Of a stretch of DNA of 64,000 nucleotides, positions 54,375 through 64,000 are shown piece by piece. The DNA comes from Cristatella mucedo (Eukaryota > Bryozoa > Phylactolaemata > Cristatellidae): NCBI GenBank assembly GCA_009760855.2, contig WPIO01000184.1, forward strand, positions 416,501-480,500. Reading direction: 5' to 3'. Under the pieces are notes generated by a model that saw only the letters and a program-made list of their open reading frames with translations, made no database searches and was not told the origin of the DNA. The stretch's first letter is position 1. Every line of letters starts with the position of its first letter. Made by a program: the position numbers and the translations under genes.

Positions 54375-55412
54375 ATAATTGCCAAGTACAATATAGGCTT
54401 TCAATTTTATGCAAATGACAATCAGTTGTACCTTTGCTTTAATCCCCCCAGCCCTCCAGCACGTCGAATTCTTTGTACACACTTGCTGCATGTATTGATG
54501 ACATCTGCACGTGGATGGCAGCAACATTCTTAAACTGAATGATGACAGAAACAAGCTGCTAGTTATGGGCAAACCAAGTGCGATTCAGAAATTAGAAAAC
54601 CTATCGCTCAAAATCGGCTCCACCAGCGTATCTCCAGTTGAATGTGCACCTAATCAATGGGTCCTGTTACAAAGTGACCTTTTATTAGACGACCACATCA
54701 GCTCTTCAGTCAAATCTGCTTTCTTTTAACTATACAACATGGCTACAATTCAAACTTGCTTAGACAGGGATACGATATCAAAACTAGTACATTCATGTGT
54801 GACATCCCATCTCGACTTCTGTAAGTTCCTGCTTGCTGGTCTACAGTCTCGTGCAATCAGAGCTTACACTTAGTGCACAAATCTACATCTATGCTCGTCT
54901 GTCGCGAGCTTGGCAGTTGCCACATCGCACCACTTCTCGCCGATCTGCATTGGCTCCCGATGAAGCAGCGTATCGAATTCAAGTATCAGTCACTCACTTT
55001 TAGGTCTCTTCTTCCTCTGGCTCCAGCCTAGATATCACAGCTACTCCCCCAGCAGGTGAAGAAAAGTACAACCGCTGTTCTGACTCGAACCGATTAGCTA
55101 TACCTCGTACGACCCTCGAAACCGTTGGAGACCGCGTCTTTAGTTTGCATGCTCACAAAGCCTAGAACTCGGTACTGACGCGCGTCACAACGTTCCCTGA
55201 TATGATTGAAAAGAAGCTAGAACGTATCAGTTCATTACAGCATTCAGTTGGTTTTTGCGATTCATCCTTTGTTTGCATTACTGCTTACACTGCGCCTGAT
55301 GCTTTCGTATGTTACCACCAATCATTTGGTAATACTTTCTATGTAGCATCAGTAAAGCCCGTAGACAGAGTTTCAGTTCTCCAAGGACGCTATACAAACG
55401 TATTATTATGAT
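54375..55412 (+). mobile_element. LINE-A copy, older
   Basis: From the FYANDNQLYLCF region (about 54410), through LKLNDDRNKLLVMGKPSAIQ (54530-54590), DDHISSSVKSAFF, degraded C-terminal blocks and 3' UTR, to GTAGACAGAGTTTCAGTTCT and TTATTATG at 55412. Many frameshifts. Private to copy B. Confidence 0.85.
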
Positions 55413-55439
55413 TATCAACTCACGTGCTGAACGAAGCCG

Positions 55440-55884
55440 ACGTTCATCAGCTAGTCTAGAGATGAGTGGTCCTTACTTAGGGTACGTTTGTCGGCGTAAA
55501 TGGTCAAGTCTATAGCTGTCAATAACGACCTGTAACATACGTATATGATGTTAAAAAGTTCCCAAATTCTCTTCCTAAACAAGATTAGACGGCCAAAAAG
55601 GTATCAGCAAATAACATCTATGATAGGCACGGTCTTTGATCTGGATCTGATAGCAACTGATTTTAACTATGGTCAATGCAAAAAACCGCAGGTCTTAAAG
55701 CCAAACGATTCAGGAATATGGAGAGCAAATCCGCCGCCACCTACGCAGTCAGATCACACGATCTGAAAGAACGAGAGTCCAGGCGGGTGGTCTCCTTTAG
55801 GCAGCCAGCCTAGCTGGGCGTCGTCTGTGTAAATGCCAACAGAAATGGTTCTAGCTTCTTCCGGACATCCTGATCGCGTGTTCA
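55440..55884. other. Unassigned part of duplicated block, copy B
   Basis: Matches 34205-34560, including CAGTCAATAACGA-like and CTGAAAGAACGAGAG-like strings. No gene is seen. Confidence 0.4.
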
Positions 55885-55930
55885 TGATAGAGAGATTAAG
55901 TTCTCTTAGGGCGCTAAATAAACGAATTAT
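55885..55930 (+). mobile_element. SINE-B or related 3' tail fragment
   Basis: TGATAGAGAGATTAAGTTCT then CTTAGGGCGCTAAATAAACG is the tail shared by SINE-B copies. Confidence 0.6.
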
Positions 55931-56399
55931 AGCTATGCATTTTCCGTGGGGCTTCGGCGAGCTACTTTAGCAGTTGTAAGCCATAGGGGACTGCAGGTCC
56001 AGGTTGATCAACATCTACCGGTGGTCTAAAACTTGCAAGGGAAGTATTAACTGCCTGAAGCGGACTAAGTGACCTGCTTGCTAAGCAGCGTTTAGCCGAG
56101 GTGACAGTCCGCGGATTTGCAGCAGCATCGGCAGCGGCCCAAGTCTAATTTTAACTTAAGACTGAGCTAGCGCGAGCGAGCAATTAGCAGAACGAGAGCC
56201 CCACTACTTATTAAACCTGCGTCGAGTAGATTTGACGGTCAAGCAGTTGTTAGGGCGGAAGCAGAATACAGGCAGATTCCTATTGATATGCCGAAGTAGT
56301 CCCGCCAGTAGGTATTATCTAATGGTTGGCATCGCACCTTGGTTGAGCGCATCTTTTTTTCGAGAAGCATATCCGCCGATAGCTCATGCACTGTCGCAA
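55931..56399. other. Unassigned part of duplicated block, copy B
   Basis: Matches 34570-35030. No gene is seen. Confidence 0.4.
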
Positions 56400-56466
56400 C
56401 GAAGATACTCTCTGAAGGCGCTTTATCAAGTGCATTATTATTATTATTATTGTTATTATTATTATA
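56400..56466 (+). mobile_element. LINE-A 3' tail fragment
   Basis: CTCTGAAGGCGCTTTATCAA, GTGCA and (TTA)n: only the distal stem and tail remain. Confidence 0.75.
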
Positions 56467-56620
56467 CTAGCAGAATATTATAAGATATTGTGAAGTTAGG
56501 CAAAGGTTCACGCCGAGCTTGGCTGCTCTCGCCTCGAACATCAATCCCCTGCTAGCTCCATTATTTTGCAACAGCAGCAAGGCTATAGGCGAGCGATTAT
56601 CGAGAATCGATTAGCAGGAG

Positions 56621-56792
56621 AGCCGTGATGGCACACTAGGTAGGGCGGTTGCTTTCATGACCTCGGGGGTCGTGGGTTCGATTCCTGCGGTGGGCGATCT
56701 TCTATCGCCACTGCAAGCGGTGGTGATAGCCATAAAGGCTCCTCTGTCTTTATACAAAAAGAGGCTGTTTAAGCAGCTGGGATTTTTTTTTC
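56621..56792 (+). mobile_element. Full-length SINE-A
   Basis: GAGCCGTGATGGCACACTAG head, B-box GGTTCGATTCC, body GCCACTGCAAGCGGTGGTGA, poly-T end after CAGCTGGGA. Seven bases of the internal hairpin are deleted (CCTCGGGGGTCG). No counterpart in copy A. Confidence 0.9.
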
Positions 56793-59040
56793 GGAGAATG
56801 CTCGGGTACGTGCTGCTTGGTGTACATTGGGCTCCGGAGATCGATCTCGTAAGATCGATCAATCCTATGCAGTCACAGTCCGGATCGTTCGCTTGATTGA
56901 CATTTTGACGGCCCACATTTCGACGTCTATAAAAGGGAAACTAAAGTGCCTAATTGATGGTCACAGCATTTGCTTGGTCTTTTGAAATTGCCGACGCTTG
57001 AGCTGTCGCCTACTGCATCTGGGTACCGTACTATCACTAACCAGGTCGTAAGCTTCTTTGCGAACCTGTTTGAAGTTCCGTTATCTACCTGTAGAATCTC
57101 TCTCGTGAAAGTATTAGCCCTCAGAGTTTTTGAAAGGCATCAAGTTGAGATGCTGTGCTTGTTGCCAGCACGGAGTAATCTCGCAGGGATCGCGAGAGAG
57201 GCCCCAACTGACAAGGCTTGGCTTTTCATCCATAACTCACAAACAATGTCATCCTGGCTTATGTCAGTCAAGGATTAGTGATCCGTTATCCGAGGTAGTT
57301 GGCGTGCTATTCATGACCTACAGGGTTCACTTACATGCGCTATGAGCGCTAGGTCTCCTTATTCCCTAGGTCTCTGCTCGAGAGTATACCCAGCCACTAG
57401 CTGTTGAAATTTGAGCCACACTGACCTTTTCGCGGTCAGAAGTCGAGCAGATGTGAAGGGTCACACGAGGACACGAATTACACTTGCTCTGCTGTCACAG
57501 ACCGAGGCCGGGCGATTCGAGGGCGCCTACGCCCAACGACCCAACGGGCGTGATGCATTCGGTCGAGTCCATCACTGCCACGCCCATACGAAGATCACCT
57601 TAACAATCTCCTCACAACTTCTCCCTTTACAGTGCTTCTTGTGTAGCAGCTCTAGAAATCTTACAACGTCTGGCGTGTGCATGGGACGTGGAGGCCAGCT
57701 CTAGAGACATTTATAAAGAGTTGGCAATGCTACAAGTGAGAGGACCGGACTGAGGGGGCGGTACCAGCGAGTATAATAATCGCTGTGCAGTCAGCCGAGC
57801 TTCCGCCTTTGTGGCGGCTTTTCATTCAGATGCCTGCAGGAAGCAGATGAGGACAATTTCGATGGCAGGCTCGATGGGGTGCCTGCACGAGAGATCCGTA
57901 ACGGCTAGAAGAGCAAAGGGGATTGATTATTGGTTCGAAATTTCCTCCGAGTGTATCTGCGAGAGACTGATCGACTGACTTTCGCTAACACGTGATGGAG
58001 GTAGGCAGGCGCGGCTCAGCCTGCTGGAGGGTTTCTCCCGCCAGCTGGGTAGGCATGGCGGTCGCCCACAAGCTTACTCTCGAGCCTACACCGCCTCTCC
58101 GCGCTTAAGGCGATCGTGCGTTTAAGGTGCTTAGGCTTTGGCTCGAGAACATGCTTGTAGGTTTGAGATTAAGGGCTCTGGTTGAAACTTTTATGGGTTA
58201 CCAGACCTTACCGGAACGAATGTTAGGGGGTTCATGTAGCGCGGCAAAGTAAACGCATGCAAGCTGACAGTGAAATGAATGCCAAGCTCACCTATTTCAC
58301 CAGTCGCTTTTTGAAGACCTTGTTTCCGACTGGCTTCGATCTTTACTCACCGGTTGATTCGTACCCTGCTCGGTGGCTCAAAAGACCCGGTTCTTAGAAC
58401 TGATAAGCCACCCTTATGGATTGCAGTTTTGTATAGCTCCGAACTGATTCTGCGTAAATGCTTCTTCTTTCTCTCGATCTGACTCGAGAAGGTCTGGCCC
58501 AGGCTGTACTTGCCGTGGAACGGTTGTTCAACTCCATTTTACTATTAATTTAACTCTATTTAACCACGTTAAATCGAAATCAAGTTTTTGGCTTGTTGCA
58601 TTATTTTGGCCAATGGAGTTATTTGGAGTTATTTTAGCCAATCATGCACAATTTAATTAAGAGCATGTGAAATCTAATAAGTAAAGCCGGTCATATTGAT
58701 TTCATTCGTGGAATCGCATTGAAAATTGTAAATACTCATTCATATAATAAAATTAGCAGCCAAGGTCTTTGACATCGTGCCAAGATGCAATCAGCAACCA
58801 AGGGCTTGTACATAGTCACAAGAAGGACAAGAACGTGTGTTATAGATGCCTTGCGTAGCGATGAGATGACAGTCACACATACAAGCTAGTTATGCTTTAC
58901 CGAAGCTTGCATTCAAATGGTGGCATAACAAGTCACTGTCTCACTTTTCTCGTTATGCACCGTGTGCATCTCGTTATGCACACGACATCGATCGTACCTG
59001 TCAAAAGTTTTGGACTTGCTTTATGCAACAAGAGTTATGT
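56793..59040. other. Unassigned part of duplicated block, copy B
   Basis: Matches 35330-36900 and 39960-40740 in order. Open frames at 56970-57278 and 57411-57704 have no recognised domain and are not conserved in copy A. Confidence 0.4.
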
Positions 59041-59044
59041 TAAT

Positions 59045-60230
59045 TTTTGTAGGCCGTAGTGTTCTTTGTCCAGCAAATAGGCTTTTGTACAGTTTTGTCT
59101 GGTTACTTTCTTCTATATGCTATAGCACTTTTTAACTTTGCAGATTTTTTATCTGAAGAATTGCTTCAATGGTGTTTTCCCTTTTCACCGTGAGATCACC
59201 ATCATTTGGACCCAAGATGTTGCTGGTAGCTTCGTGGATGGCATGCAAGTGAGGGCTGACTCAACTGTATAGATGACCTGTCCTGCTGAGTTTTTTGGTG
59301 TTTTCTGTTGAACCAGGCTTGATTTACATATGCTGCCCTGGTTTGGCCCAGTAACTAAGGTTCTCCCTCCGACCAATTCTGGCCAAGTTCTCAGGCTCTA
59401 GCCCACAATTAGCATATTTGAGGCGCCTAAATAGAGATTAAGTTCTCTTAGGGTGCTATGCACATGAATTGTATATATGTTATATTATATGAGTACTTGC
59501 CCAAGCATGACAGTAATAAGTATAGGCGATGGAGATAGCCGTAGTTTGCCAACACATATCATACCCTTGTAGTACTAGAGACCGATGTTTGTGTGTATTG
59601 ATGTTTGTTGTTGCTTACATGTCTGCAAGGGTACACAGTTAATGGGCTATTGGAGTCATACTTGCTGTCATAGATGTTAGATAAATTCAACTCTGCTTTG
59701 CAAATTGCCAGACTTAATTAACCTTTTGATCTAACTATATCATTTGTTTGCTACATTGCATCATTGCATCTTGATTACCGTAGTTTTCTGTAATAATCCC
59801 GGCTTACGTACTTGATTGTCTGGGGCTGGTGGAAAGCGAAACAACTCGTGTGGTTTGTCGCTGAAAACCATATGGCAATGTCTATCGTAGCTGCGAGGCA
59901 GCATCACTTCTGGCCGAGCTTCTCTTGCTTCCTGTCAAGCATAATGCCTATTTTAAGATAATTCCTTTGGCCTTCTAGGGTATTTACCACCTTGCACTAG
60001 CCTACCAATAAAATCTCCCTGCTTCTTTTGTGTGTTCTTGCACCATCTGCTCCATAGCATCTAGTCAAATTTGTTATTATCGTAAAGTCTTTTCACTATT
60101 GCAAAATCTTTTGGTGATCGACTCGTCAGCTCGAATGCAGCAAAAGTTTGGAACTAGTCGCCGAGTATGGTTGCTACCTGCAGTACCTTGCATCGTTAAA
60201 GGGTCTGCCGAAGACTGTATGCTTTAAATA
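59045..60230 (+). mobile_element. LINE-C relic, shared by both duplicated blocks
   Basis: Counterpart of 42085-43150. Reverse transcriptase C-terminal remnants include ELLLLPVKHNAYFKI (about 59920) and a SSNAAKVWN-like stretch (about 60125). It is interrupted by a SINE-B at 59333 that copy A lacks. Confidence 0.6.
59333..59478 (+). mobile_element. SINE-B copy inside LINE-C
   Basis: CCCTGGTTTGGCCCAGTAAC, CCGACCAATTCTGGCC, a degenerate B-box CAGGCTCTAGCCC, then GAGGCGCCTAAATAGAGATT and GTTCTCTTAGGGTGCTATGC. Confidence 0.8.
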
Positions 60231-60244
60231 ATAATAAATAAATA

Positions 60245-60350
60245 AAATTCATTTGTATAGCACCCCAAGAGAACTCAATCTCTATTCAGGCGCTTCACAT
60301 ATGCCTCGGGGCTTGAGCCCACGACCTCAGCAAGACCTTGGTTAGGGCTG
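60245..60350 (-). mobile_element. SINE-B copy, head truncated
   Basis: The minus strand carries GGGCTCAAGCCCCGAGGCAT (B-box), GTGAAGCGCCTGAATAGAGA and GAGTTCTCTTGGGGTGCTAT, then TTATTTATT. The A-box end is missing. Confidence 0.8.
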
Positions 60351-60493
60351 TGACCGATTCAACTCAGCAGCTCAACTTTCCCTTTGCCCCAGTGAGATAG
60401 TCGTTATTTTCCGGCTTGCTTTGAGTGCTGACCTGTGAATGATTCAATGCTTAATAATTACTTGGGGTCCTACTAAGTAACTGTTGCCACCGA

Positions 60494-60632
60494 GCTGGTT
60501 TGGTCTAGCGGTAAGGTGCTCGCCCCGACCAAGGTCTGACAGAGGTCGTGGGCTCGAGCCCCGAGGCATATGTGAAGCTCTTGAATAGAGATTAAGTTCT
60601 CTTTGGGCGCTATATAAATGAATTATATAACG
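60494..60632 (+). mobile_element. Full-length SINE-B
   Basis: GAGCTGGTTTGGTCTAGCGG (A-box), GCCCCGACCAAGG, B-box GGCTCGAGCCCC, then GAATAGAGATTAAGTTCTCT and TTGGGCGCTATATAAATG. The best reference copy of the family. Confidence 0.88.
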
Positions 60633-60772
60633 GTTCCGCGTGGTGTTTTCTTGTCATTACTTTCACATTTTTGTCGAAGCGGGATTCAACTGTGTTTTGC
60701 ATGCTTGTCTAAGCATGACTTCTCGATCAAGGCTGCTGCTACTCTTGCAGCGAGTCGTAAAGCTTGCAGTTA

Positions 60773-60832
60773 AAGAGCGCCCAGATAGAGATTCCGTTCA
60801 GTTAGAGTGCTAGACAAACGGTTTAGTAGTAT
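60773..60832 (+). mobile_element. SINE-B-like tail fragment
   Basis: AAAGAGCGCCCAGATAGAGA and TTAGAGTGCTAGACAAACG resemble the SINE-B 3' tail. Confidence 0.5.
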
Positions 60833-60917
60833 TATTTTTTTATCATATTGTTGGTTGTGTTGGTTCATTACATTACTGCATAAACCTAGCAGAAATACGC
60901 GTTCGCATCTCACTGGC

Positions 60918-61028
60918 TATAATAACAATAATGCACTTGATAAAGTGCCCTCAGAGAACTCAATCTCTTTCTAGGCGCTTTACATTTGTCACTTTTTGTC
61001 ATTTCATCTTTTACATTTGCTGCAAAGG
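60918..61028 (-). mobile_element. LINE-A 3' tail fragment
   Basis: AATAATGCACTTGATAAAGT, GCCCTCAGAGAACTCAATCT and CTTTCTAGGCGCTTTACATT give the complete stem-loop in minus orientation, with a partial duplication of CATTTGCTGCAAAGG. Confidence 0.8.
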
Positions 61029-61239
61029 CCAACTGGCTATGTAAGTGCCTTCCAAGTGAAGCTGACCAGCTCTTGGAATTAGGCTGCTGCACACGGTAAT
61101 TGCTTGAATGAGACCCGGCATGTATCTCAGTGTCAGGTGGCATGTGTCTCAAGGTCAACTGAATGTCATGTTTTAGGCTTTTACAAGCTATTGCATTGAA
61201 GAGGTTTCGAAACCGTTCGGAAGACACTGAACTGCCCAT

Positions 61240-61561
61240 AACTCACTCCCGACTTGCGACATCTCCTGACTTTACCTCATTTAAAAAGAAACTAAAAACG
61301 CCCCTATTTATCACAGTATTTAGTGGGTCCCTGCGATTGGTTCTTTATGTGCTTATGCGTGCTGACACTGCATGCTGCCACCAGCCATACTTGCATGCTG
61401 ACCCTGTGCATGTCTTCCCTAACCCTGTTATTCTTGTTGTTTATCGAGCATGCTACCACTAACCATTCGATCGTGCGTCTTTTGCAACAAATGTAAAGTG
61501 CCTAGATTGAGTTCTCCCAGGGCGGTATATCAAATGTAATAATAAGAATATTATTATTATT
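61240..61561 (+). mobile_element. LINE-A 3' end
   Basis: CACTCCCGACTTGCGACATC (coding end), LKTPLFITVFSGSL, 3' UTR, ATGTAAAGTGCCTAGATTGA and a terminal (ATT)n. It lies opposite in orientation to the fragment at 60918-61028. Confidence 0.85.
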
Positions 61562-61974
61562 AAGACACATTTCGCTTGACTGCTGTAAGAGAAAAGCACC
61601 AAGTATAAAGAAAGGCCCACTTCAGCAAGAACGGAAAAGTAAGCTTTCTACGTAAGCTTCTATGTTTTATTCGTCCCTCTTCAAGCACTTTGGTGCTCGG
61701 ACTTCTACTCAGCACCGAGTTCAACAAGTTTAATGCTCCTAGTAGTAAATTTGCCGATACCCTCAAGGTCCAAGACAGAACACAAATTGGCTAGTTTTCT
61801 CCATCGAATACCCAGCCTACCACGTCCAAAGTATACATTGGTCTGTTGGCAATGGATATGTACAAGTTTCCCACCCAATGCCCAATCGGTAAGTGTGAAC
61901 CATTAGAATGTGGACGTCAGAACACTGGATCCAAAACCGGTAACACGACCACCTCGGATTCACTGAGTTTACAT
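61562..61974. other. Unassigned sequence
   Basis: No gene or recognised repeat was found. Confidence 0.3.
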
Positions 61975-62052
61975 AATAATAATATATAATGCATTTGATG
62001 TAGCACCCTCAGAGAACTCAACCTCTTTCTAGGCACTTTACATGTATGAGAT
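61975..62052 (-). mobile_element. LINE-A 3' tail fragment
   Basis: AATAATAATATATAATGC, CACCCTCAGAGAACTCAACC and TCTTTCTAGGCACTTTACAT. Confidence 0.75.
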
Positions 62053-62398
62053 GTATTGCATTTTGAAGTAACCCTTCCGTCCGTGCCACTTTATAACTGA
62101 GTTCAATCAATGGTATACCAACTATGATACTAGTTATAGAGACCTGCCTAAAGTCTCGGGCTCACCTCCTGCTTTGGTCAATGCACATTTTTAGTTTTTT
62201 TTAGCCCACTATTTTGGGTTTCTTGTTTGGTATTTAATGGTTGTATATTTTGGGGTTTGCGGCTTATGGTGGGTTTTTGGTTTTACATTTTAGGTATTCA
62301 AGTTCATTATGTATTGGAGAGAAACTCTAAATGAAAAAACAACAGAAGCATGTTTATTAACATTAATATAAACATATGCTAGCGAAAATGCTGAACAG
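62053..62398. other. Unassigned AT-rich sequence
   Basis: A T/G-rich stretch at 62190-62300 (TTTTGGGTTTC, ATTTTGGGGTTTG). Nothing is recognised. Confidence 0.3.
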
Positions 62399-62426
62399 CC
62401 TGCTATGAGCACTGTGCCCATAGCAG
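62399..62426. repeat. Second copy of the dispersed palindrome
   Basis: CCTGCTATGAGCAC, T, GTGCCCATAGCAG: one mismatch from perfect symmetry. Same AACAG left flank as at 23643. Confidence 0.8.
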
Positions 62427-62620
62427 ATCTGACGTTGCTAAATGAACAAACGACGCCCTATTAGCTGCTCTATCTAACCTGCTCATTCGTCATTTAAGCT
62501 TCATTTTAATTCCCATCTGTTCCCGTCAGCTTTCCGTTTGCTTCAGTAGACCGGTCTTTATTTTTATTGGGGGCTTTACATATATGCATACATTCATATA
62601 AATAAATAAATACACACACT

Positions 62621-62629
<9 letters not shown>

Positions 62630-62653
<24 letters not shown>

Positions 62654-62654
62654 T
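62630..62654. repeat. (TA)n microsatellite preceded by (CA)n
   Basis: A short CACACACACA then TA tract, separated from a second TATA stretch by few bases. Confidence 0.9.
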
Positions 62655-62708
62655 CACCTTGACCTCGGTCTTGTCGGGCACCTTAATCACTGGGCCAAAA
62701 CAGCACGG
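62655..62708 (-). mobile_element. SINE-B head fragment
   Basis: The minus strand carries CCGTGCTGTTTTGGCCCAGT, GATTAAGGTGCCCGACAAG and ACCGAGGTCAAGG, the tRNA-like 5' half only. Confidence 0.65.
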
Positions 62709-62807
62709 CACTTATCTATGCAGCAGAAGATCTCAAAAATTGGTGGCCACGTGTGTGTTTATGTTTGCCTTAGCACACTCGTCTAAGCATTATGCATGTT
62801 TTTGAAT

Positions 62808-62995
62808 AATAATAATAATGCACTTGATAAAGCGCCCTCAGAGAACTCAATCTCTTTTTAGGCGCTTTACATTTGCTGCAAAGGGAAACGCGATTGAATG
62901 GTGAGTGCTTAATACCAGGCATGATACTATGCCCATGTCTATGATTCCCTTTGCTGTGACTTGTTAAGCATCTGGAAAGGGATTTAGTTCTATTT
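62808..62995. mobile_element. Inverted pair of LINE-A 3' tails
   Basis: 62808-62905 is a minus-strand tail (AATAATAATGCACTTGATAA, GCGCCCTCAGAGAACTCAAT). 62935-62995 is a decayed plus-strand tail (TTCCCTTTGCTGTGACTTG, AGCATCTGGAAAGGGATTTA). Confidence 0.75.
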
Positions 62996-63074
62996 TTCAT
63001 GCAAACTACTTATTAATGTTATAACGAATATTATCCTCCTTTCGTGTAATCTTCTTGAGCCGGTCTATATTGCT

Positions 63075-63805
63075 AGTGAATTGCCTTTGCACAGATGCTA
63101 GCAAGCAGGTCCAAAGAATATACAGATAGTGCCAGCAGCACCATGCAGCTGGTCATGTGCAGGACTTTAGTCTTCTTGCTGGCATCCGTAATATCAATGA
63201 TAATACTGCTTTTCCATAGCGCTCTCGCTTATCTTTAAAAGGAAACATAACCATACCAGACACAGTGTCAACAGCCATAGGTAGTAATACATTTAAAGAT
63301 TACAGCTATCAAAATATGCTTTTTGGACCACTTATTTGGTTCATCAAACTCGGCAACTCACCCTATCTCAGCTCACCGGCTGCAGTTTATAGACCTGCTA
63401 TGTGTGTACTCTCATACTTGGAGTACCACATTACAAACGAGCTTTGCATATAATTCATGGCAAATGAGTTAAATATCAAGTACATGGACATGTATTTAGT
63501 TTATGAAGTATTTAGTCATTCACGACTGTTCTTGGCCTCAATGCCAGGCTTTGGGTGCTGATTGCATGCGAGCATGCATGCATGTCTTAGCCATACCGTG
63601 TCCATTCGTGAACGGAAATCACTTATTGTACCAATAAGCTTGACCAGCCCTTCTGTTATCCTTGATTCCTTCTGTCTGCTGTATAGTTTTCTTGCTCGGC
63701 GTTAGTATAGCGATAATTACTTTTGGCATGCATACAAAAACAATTGTAAAGACCACTTGACTGAGCAGCCAAAATTACCGAAGCAGCCAAAATTACAGCA
63801 TATAA
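63075..63805. other. Unassigned terminal part of duplicated block, copy B
   Basis: Matches 43700-44850 minus the 261-bp insertion. No gene is seen. Confidence 0.45.
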
Positions 63806-63809
63806 ATAA

Positions 63810-63981
63810 ATCCTATAAATCCTAGCTGATTAAACAGCCTCTTTTTGCATAGCGTCAGAAGAGCCTTTACGGCTATCACCACTGCTTGCAGTGGCGATAA
63901 AGAATCGCTCACTGTAGGAATCTAACCCACGACCTCGGGACCAAGGTCGTGAAAGCAACCGCCTTACCTAGTGTGCCATCA
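63810..63981 (-). mobile_element. SINE-A copy
   Basis: Minus-strand full-length SINE-A (GATGGCACACTAGGTAAGGC, B-box GGTTAGATTCC with one change, GGCTCTTCTGACGCTATGC). Copy A has no SINE at the corresponding point near 44848. Confidence 0.88.
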
Positions 63982-64000
63982 AGCAGCGGCATCAGCCAGC

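Larger units (their letters stand above)
49590..63985 (+). repeat. Ancient segmental duplication, copy B
   Basis: Collinear partner of 27850-44930; the block list is given there. The last shared block (AATTACCGAAGCAGCCAAAAT near 63773, cf. 44817) is followed by a SINE-A and then GGCATCAGCCAGC at the window edge, which resembles 44851. The duplication therefore continues beyond the window. Confidence 0.75.

Overview
This is a repeat-dense nuclear DNA segment from an animal, most likely an invertebrate. The evidence is spliceosomal-type intron signals, C2H2 zinc fingers, several families of L2/CR1-type non-LTR retrotransposons, tRNA-derived SINEs, LTR elements and long dinucleotide microsatellites. 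The species cannot be fixed from the sequence. There are no bacterial-style operons, and almost every long open frame is retrotransposon-derived or a shadow. I name the mobile families locally. LINE-A is an L2-like element with a YADD reverse transcriptase, a 3' stem-loop and an (ATT)n tail. LINE-B is L2-like and ends in an (ACATT)n tail. LINE-C and LINE-D are older, decayed relatives. SINE-A and SINE-B are tRNA-derived.

Layout. 0-9 kb: old LINE-B copies, a solo LTR (2394-3124), and a CpG-rich array of degenerate units of about 1 kb (3.1-8.95 kb). Two of these units carry, on the minus strand, the same two-exon gene for an 82-residue single-pass membrane protein; both copies have a 132-bp intron. 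9-24 kb: LINE-A and LINE-B copies in both orientations, with nested SINEs and microsatellites. 24.4-25.6 kb: a broken, intron-containing, alanine-rich helical gene fragment, perhaps talin-like, split by a LINE-A copy. 26.2-27.3 kb: a truncated LINE-A joined to a possible Gypsy integrase tail.

The main architectural feature is an ancient direct duplication. About 27.85-44.93 kb is collinear with about 49.59-63.98 kb, with many matching unique blocks in the same order and orientation. The two copies are separated by 45.0-49.5 kb, which holds a GC-rich stretch, a decayed LINE-A, and the best host gene in the window, a six-finger C2H2 protein (48095-48937). Some LINE relics (LINE-C, LINE-D) are shared by both copies and so predate the duplication. 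Many others are private to one copy and postdate it: the LINE-A at 36.95-39.9 kb with a nested LTR element, LINE-B at 40.8-41.8 kb, and SINE-A/SINE-B copies. The second copy runs off the right edge.

The best autonomous-element remnant is the LINE-A at 29298-31435, with a 564-codon open reverse transcriptase frame but no endonuclease. LINE-A endonuclease sequence survives only as decayed fragments at 21.6-22.3 kb. SINE-B ends in a version of the LINE-A 3' stem-loop, which fits mobilisation by the LINE-A machinery. I see no CRISPR array, no rRNA gene and no convincing functional tRNA gene.
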